Shown: one piece after another, positions 63,985 to 64,000 of the stretch | Layout of the letters: each line of letters opens with the position of its first letter | Position numbering within the stretch: the stretch's first letter is position 1 | Origin: Nostoc sp. NIES-4103 | GTDB lineage: Bacteria > Cyanobacteriota > Cyanobacteriia > Cyanobacteriales > Nostocaceae | Direction: 5' to 3' | NCBI RefSeq assembly: GCF_002368335.1 | Contig: NZ_AP018288.1 | Span: 4,977,346-5,041,345, forward strand | Length of the DNA stretch: 64,000 nt | Program-made: the position numbers and the translations under genes | The notes under the pieces: model-generated | What the model was told of the DNA's origin: nothing | The model's database searches: none | Seen by the model: the letters and a program-made list of their open reading frames with translations, nothing else

Positions 63985-64000
63985 AGGAGATTGGGTGATG

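Overview
The window is chromosomal DNA from a cyanobacterium, most probably a filamentous, heterocyst-forming one (Nostocales). The grounds are the very many HIP1 octamers (GCGATCGC), typical cyanobacterial genes (ndhH, psb34, a CruA-type lycopene cyclase, a ThiO-ThiG fusion, a bilin-type GAF protein, a Mo-nitrogenase C-terminus family protein), and intergenic DNA full of short tandem heptamers and GC-rich palindromes. No rRNA, tRNA, CRISPR array, prophage or intact IS was found.

Layout. 1-7.8 kb: a truncated UbiH-type hydroxylase, an Rpn-family nuclease with a decayed second C-terminus, YebC, a sugar-type binding lipoprotein, a Uma2 nuclease and a GT39-like membrane glycosyltransferase. 7.9-16.3 kb: two small genes, then a minus-strand signalling block made of a large multidomain regulator (REC-wHTH-HPt-REC-REC-GGDEF), a hybrid histidine kinase with a plant-type ethylene-binding domain, and a single-domain response regulator. 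16.3-21.9 kb: a transporter remnant, a MITE with exact target duplication, a soluble lytic transglycosylase and a PaO-like Rieske oxygenase.

22-30.7 kb: an NMT1/THI5-type ABC importer diverges from a three-gene set that matches the URC uracil-catabolism pathway (URC1-like GTP cyclohydrolase II homologue, URC4/DUF1688, uracil phosphoribosyltransferase). A nucleoside-type ABC permease follows at 31.5 kb. 32.6-40.1 kb: a membrane protein, an SDR enzyme, a small secreted protein, a GH57 glycosidase, a nested pair of small transposable elements, an unknown protein and a CBS-linked degenerate histidine kinase. 40.7-46.3 kb: a DUF318 permease with its TIGR03943 partner, a beta-propeller lipoprotein-like protein and a coiled-coil protein. 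46.5-54.6 kb: metabolic and photosynthetic genes (cruA-like, cimA, ferredoxin, thiO-thiG, psb34). 55-64 kb: a TPR protein, a beta-hydroxyacid dehydrogenase, a tiny membrane ORF, a MidA/NDUFAF7 methyltransferase, a stand-alone DXCF cyanobacteriochrome GAF, ndhH and rsmH.

The most notable points are the Russian-doll insertion at 36.8-37.3 kb, whose two target duplications allow the ancestral sequence to be rebuilt exactly; the ethylene-receptor-like kinase; the URC cluster next to a candidate importer; intergenic-type repeats carried in frame inside five real genes; heptamer repeats that supply start codons; and the dual-cysteine stand-alone GAF protein. All functional calls rest on reading motifs by eye, with no database search.
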